A DNA stretch of 59,162 nt from Sneathiella sp. (GTDB lineage: Bacteria > Pseudomonadota > Alphaproteobacteria > Sneathiellales > Sneathiellaceae). The translations under genes were made by a program, and so were the position numbers. Under the pieces are notes generated by a model. It was not told the DNA's origin, ran no database searches, and saw nothing but the letters and a program-made list of their open reading frames with translations. The DNA lies in the NCBI RefSeq assembly GCF_002694385.1, contig NZ_NZMB01000012.1, positions 273,917 to 333,078 of the forward strand, in the 5' to 3' direction. Shown piece after piece: positions 58,785-59,162 of the stretch (positions are counted from its first letter, which is position 1; the number at the start of each line of letters is the position of its first letter).

Positions 58785-59162
58785 ATGCAATCCAAATCCG
58801 TCAACAGCTCCCGCGCCGCCGCCATTCAGATCCTTTCCCGGGTGCTGCAAAAGCATCAGGCGCTCGAAGATGTGCTGGATGAGACCCTGAAAGGCCTGGA
58901 CGGCCGCGACAGGGCGCTGGCCCGCGCCATCGTTTCGACAACGCTCCGGCACCTCGGCGTGATTGATGCGCTGATCGACCGGATGCTGGAACGGCCGCTG
59001 CCCGAAAAGATTGTCGATATCCGCCATGCCTTGCGGATCGGTATTGCGCAGATCCTGTTTCTGGACATCCCGCCCCACGCCGCCGTTCATGACACCGTGG
59101 CGCTCATCCCCGAACGCAGCAAATACAAGGGGCTGGTCAATGCCCTGCTGCGGCGCACGGAC
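58785..59162 (+). CDS. rsmB: 16S rRNA (cytosine-967-C5)-methyltransferase, N-terminal part
   Basis: The first 126 codons of an RsmB-type gene, running off the window. The visible part is the NusB-like RNA-binding domain: SSRAAAIQILSRVLQKHQAL, LDGRDRALARAIVSTTLRH, LRIGIAQILFLDIPPHAAVH and SKYKGLVNALLRR. The methyltransferase domain with its two cysteines lies outside. The ATG at 58785 fits the family start. Confidence 0.9.
   Translation, partial: MQSKSVNSSRAAAIQILSRVLQKHQALEDVLDETLKGLDGRDRALARAIVSTTLRHLGVIDALIDRMLERPLPEKIVDIRHALRIGIAQILFLDIPPHAAVHDTVALIPERSKYKGLVNALLRRTD

Overview
The window is chromosomal DNA of an alphaproteobacterium. Evidence for this is the hemC-hemD/Mic60-hemY block, a DUF1674 (SDHAF4-type) gene beside rsmB, an NDUFS6-like zinc-finger gene, a GTTC-N7-GTTC SOS box, and GC-rich host genes. 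The genus cannot be fixed from the sequence. Two clear tRNA genes are present, tRNA-Arg(CCG) and tRNA-Thr(CGT). I saw no CRISPR array or insertion sequence.

Layout. 1-6.5 kb is ordinary host DNA: a MarC-family fragment, polA, a zinc-finger protein, an orphan ABC ATPase and an amidohydrolase. At 6.56 kb lies an intact tRNA-Arg(CCG). Its 3' 50 bases are repeated exactly at 19888-19937, so 6585-19937 is an integrated genomic island of about 13.3 kb. Repeated AGCAATCA boxes, probable integrase arm sites, lie at both ends. A tyrosine integrase, two AlpA-type HTH proteins and a small HUH-type nuclease sit at the right end. The cargo comprises a 62-aa protein followed by a papain-like (C39-like) cysteine protease, an SOS-box-controlled Y-family polymerase, a degenerate zinc-ribbon protein, an exported protein and a broken ABM monooxygenase. 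It also carries a three-gene restriction-modification unit: m5C methyltransferase, MvaI/BcnI-like nuclease and a MIG-type T:G mismatch glycosylase. Much of the cargo is clearly more AT-rich than the flanks. The best candidates for something undescribed are the peptide/protease pair, the HUH protein and an unexplained diverged 120-bp repeat.

20-37 kb is host DNA. A MerR/CDF metal-efflux pair comes first. It is followed by a large carboxylic-acid catabolic cluster: MFS, epimerase, enoyl-CoA hydratase, two tandem acyl-CoA ligases, two SCP2-thiolase-like (Ltp-type) proteins each with a DUF35 partner, an IclR regulator, a TRAP transporter and a D-aminoacylase-like amidohydrolase. Two divergent promoters in this cluster carry the same tandem operator, TCA-N5-TGAA repeated with a 20-bp period. 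This predicts one regulon under the IclR protein. The substrate is unknown; the Ltp/DUF35 pairs suggest retro-aldol side-chain cleavage.

37.5-47.5 kb holds purU, a membrane protein, and a LysR gene divergent from a peptide-type ABC importer operon ending in allophanate hydrolase. 47.5-59.2 kb holds tRNA-Thr and housekeeping genes: hemY, a hemD open reading frame continuous with a Mic60-like domain, hemC, tsaD, rpiA, gpsA, a YciI protein, an acyl-CoA dehydrogenase, an EVE protein, an EamA permease, a DUF1674 protein and the start of rsmB.
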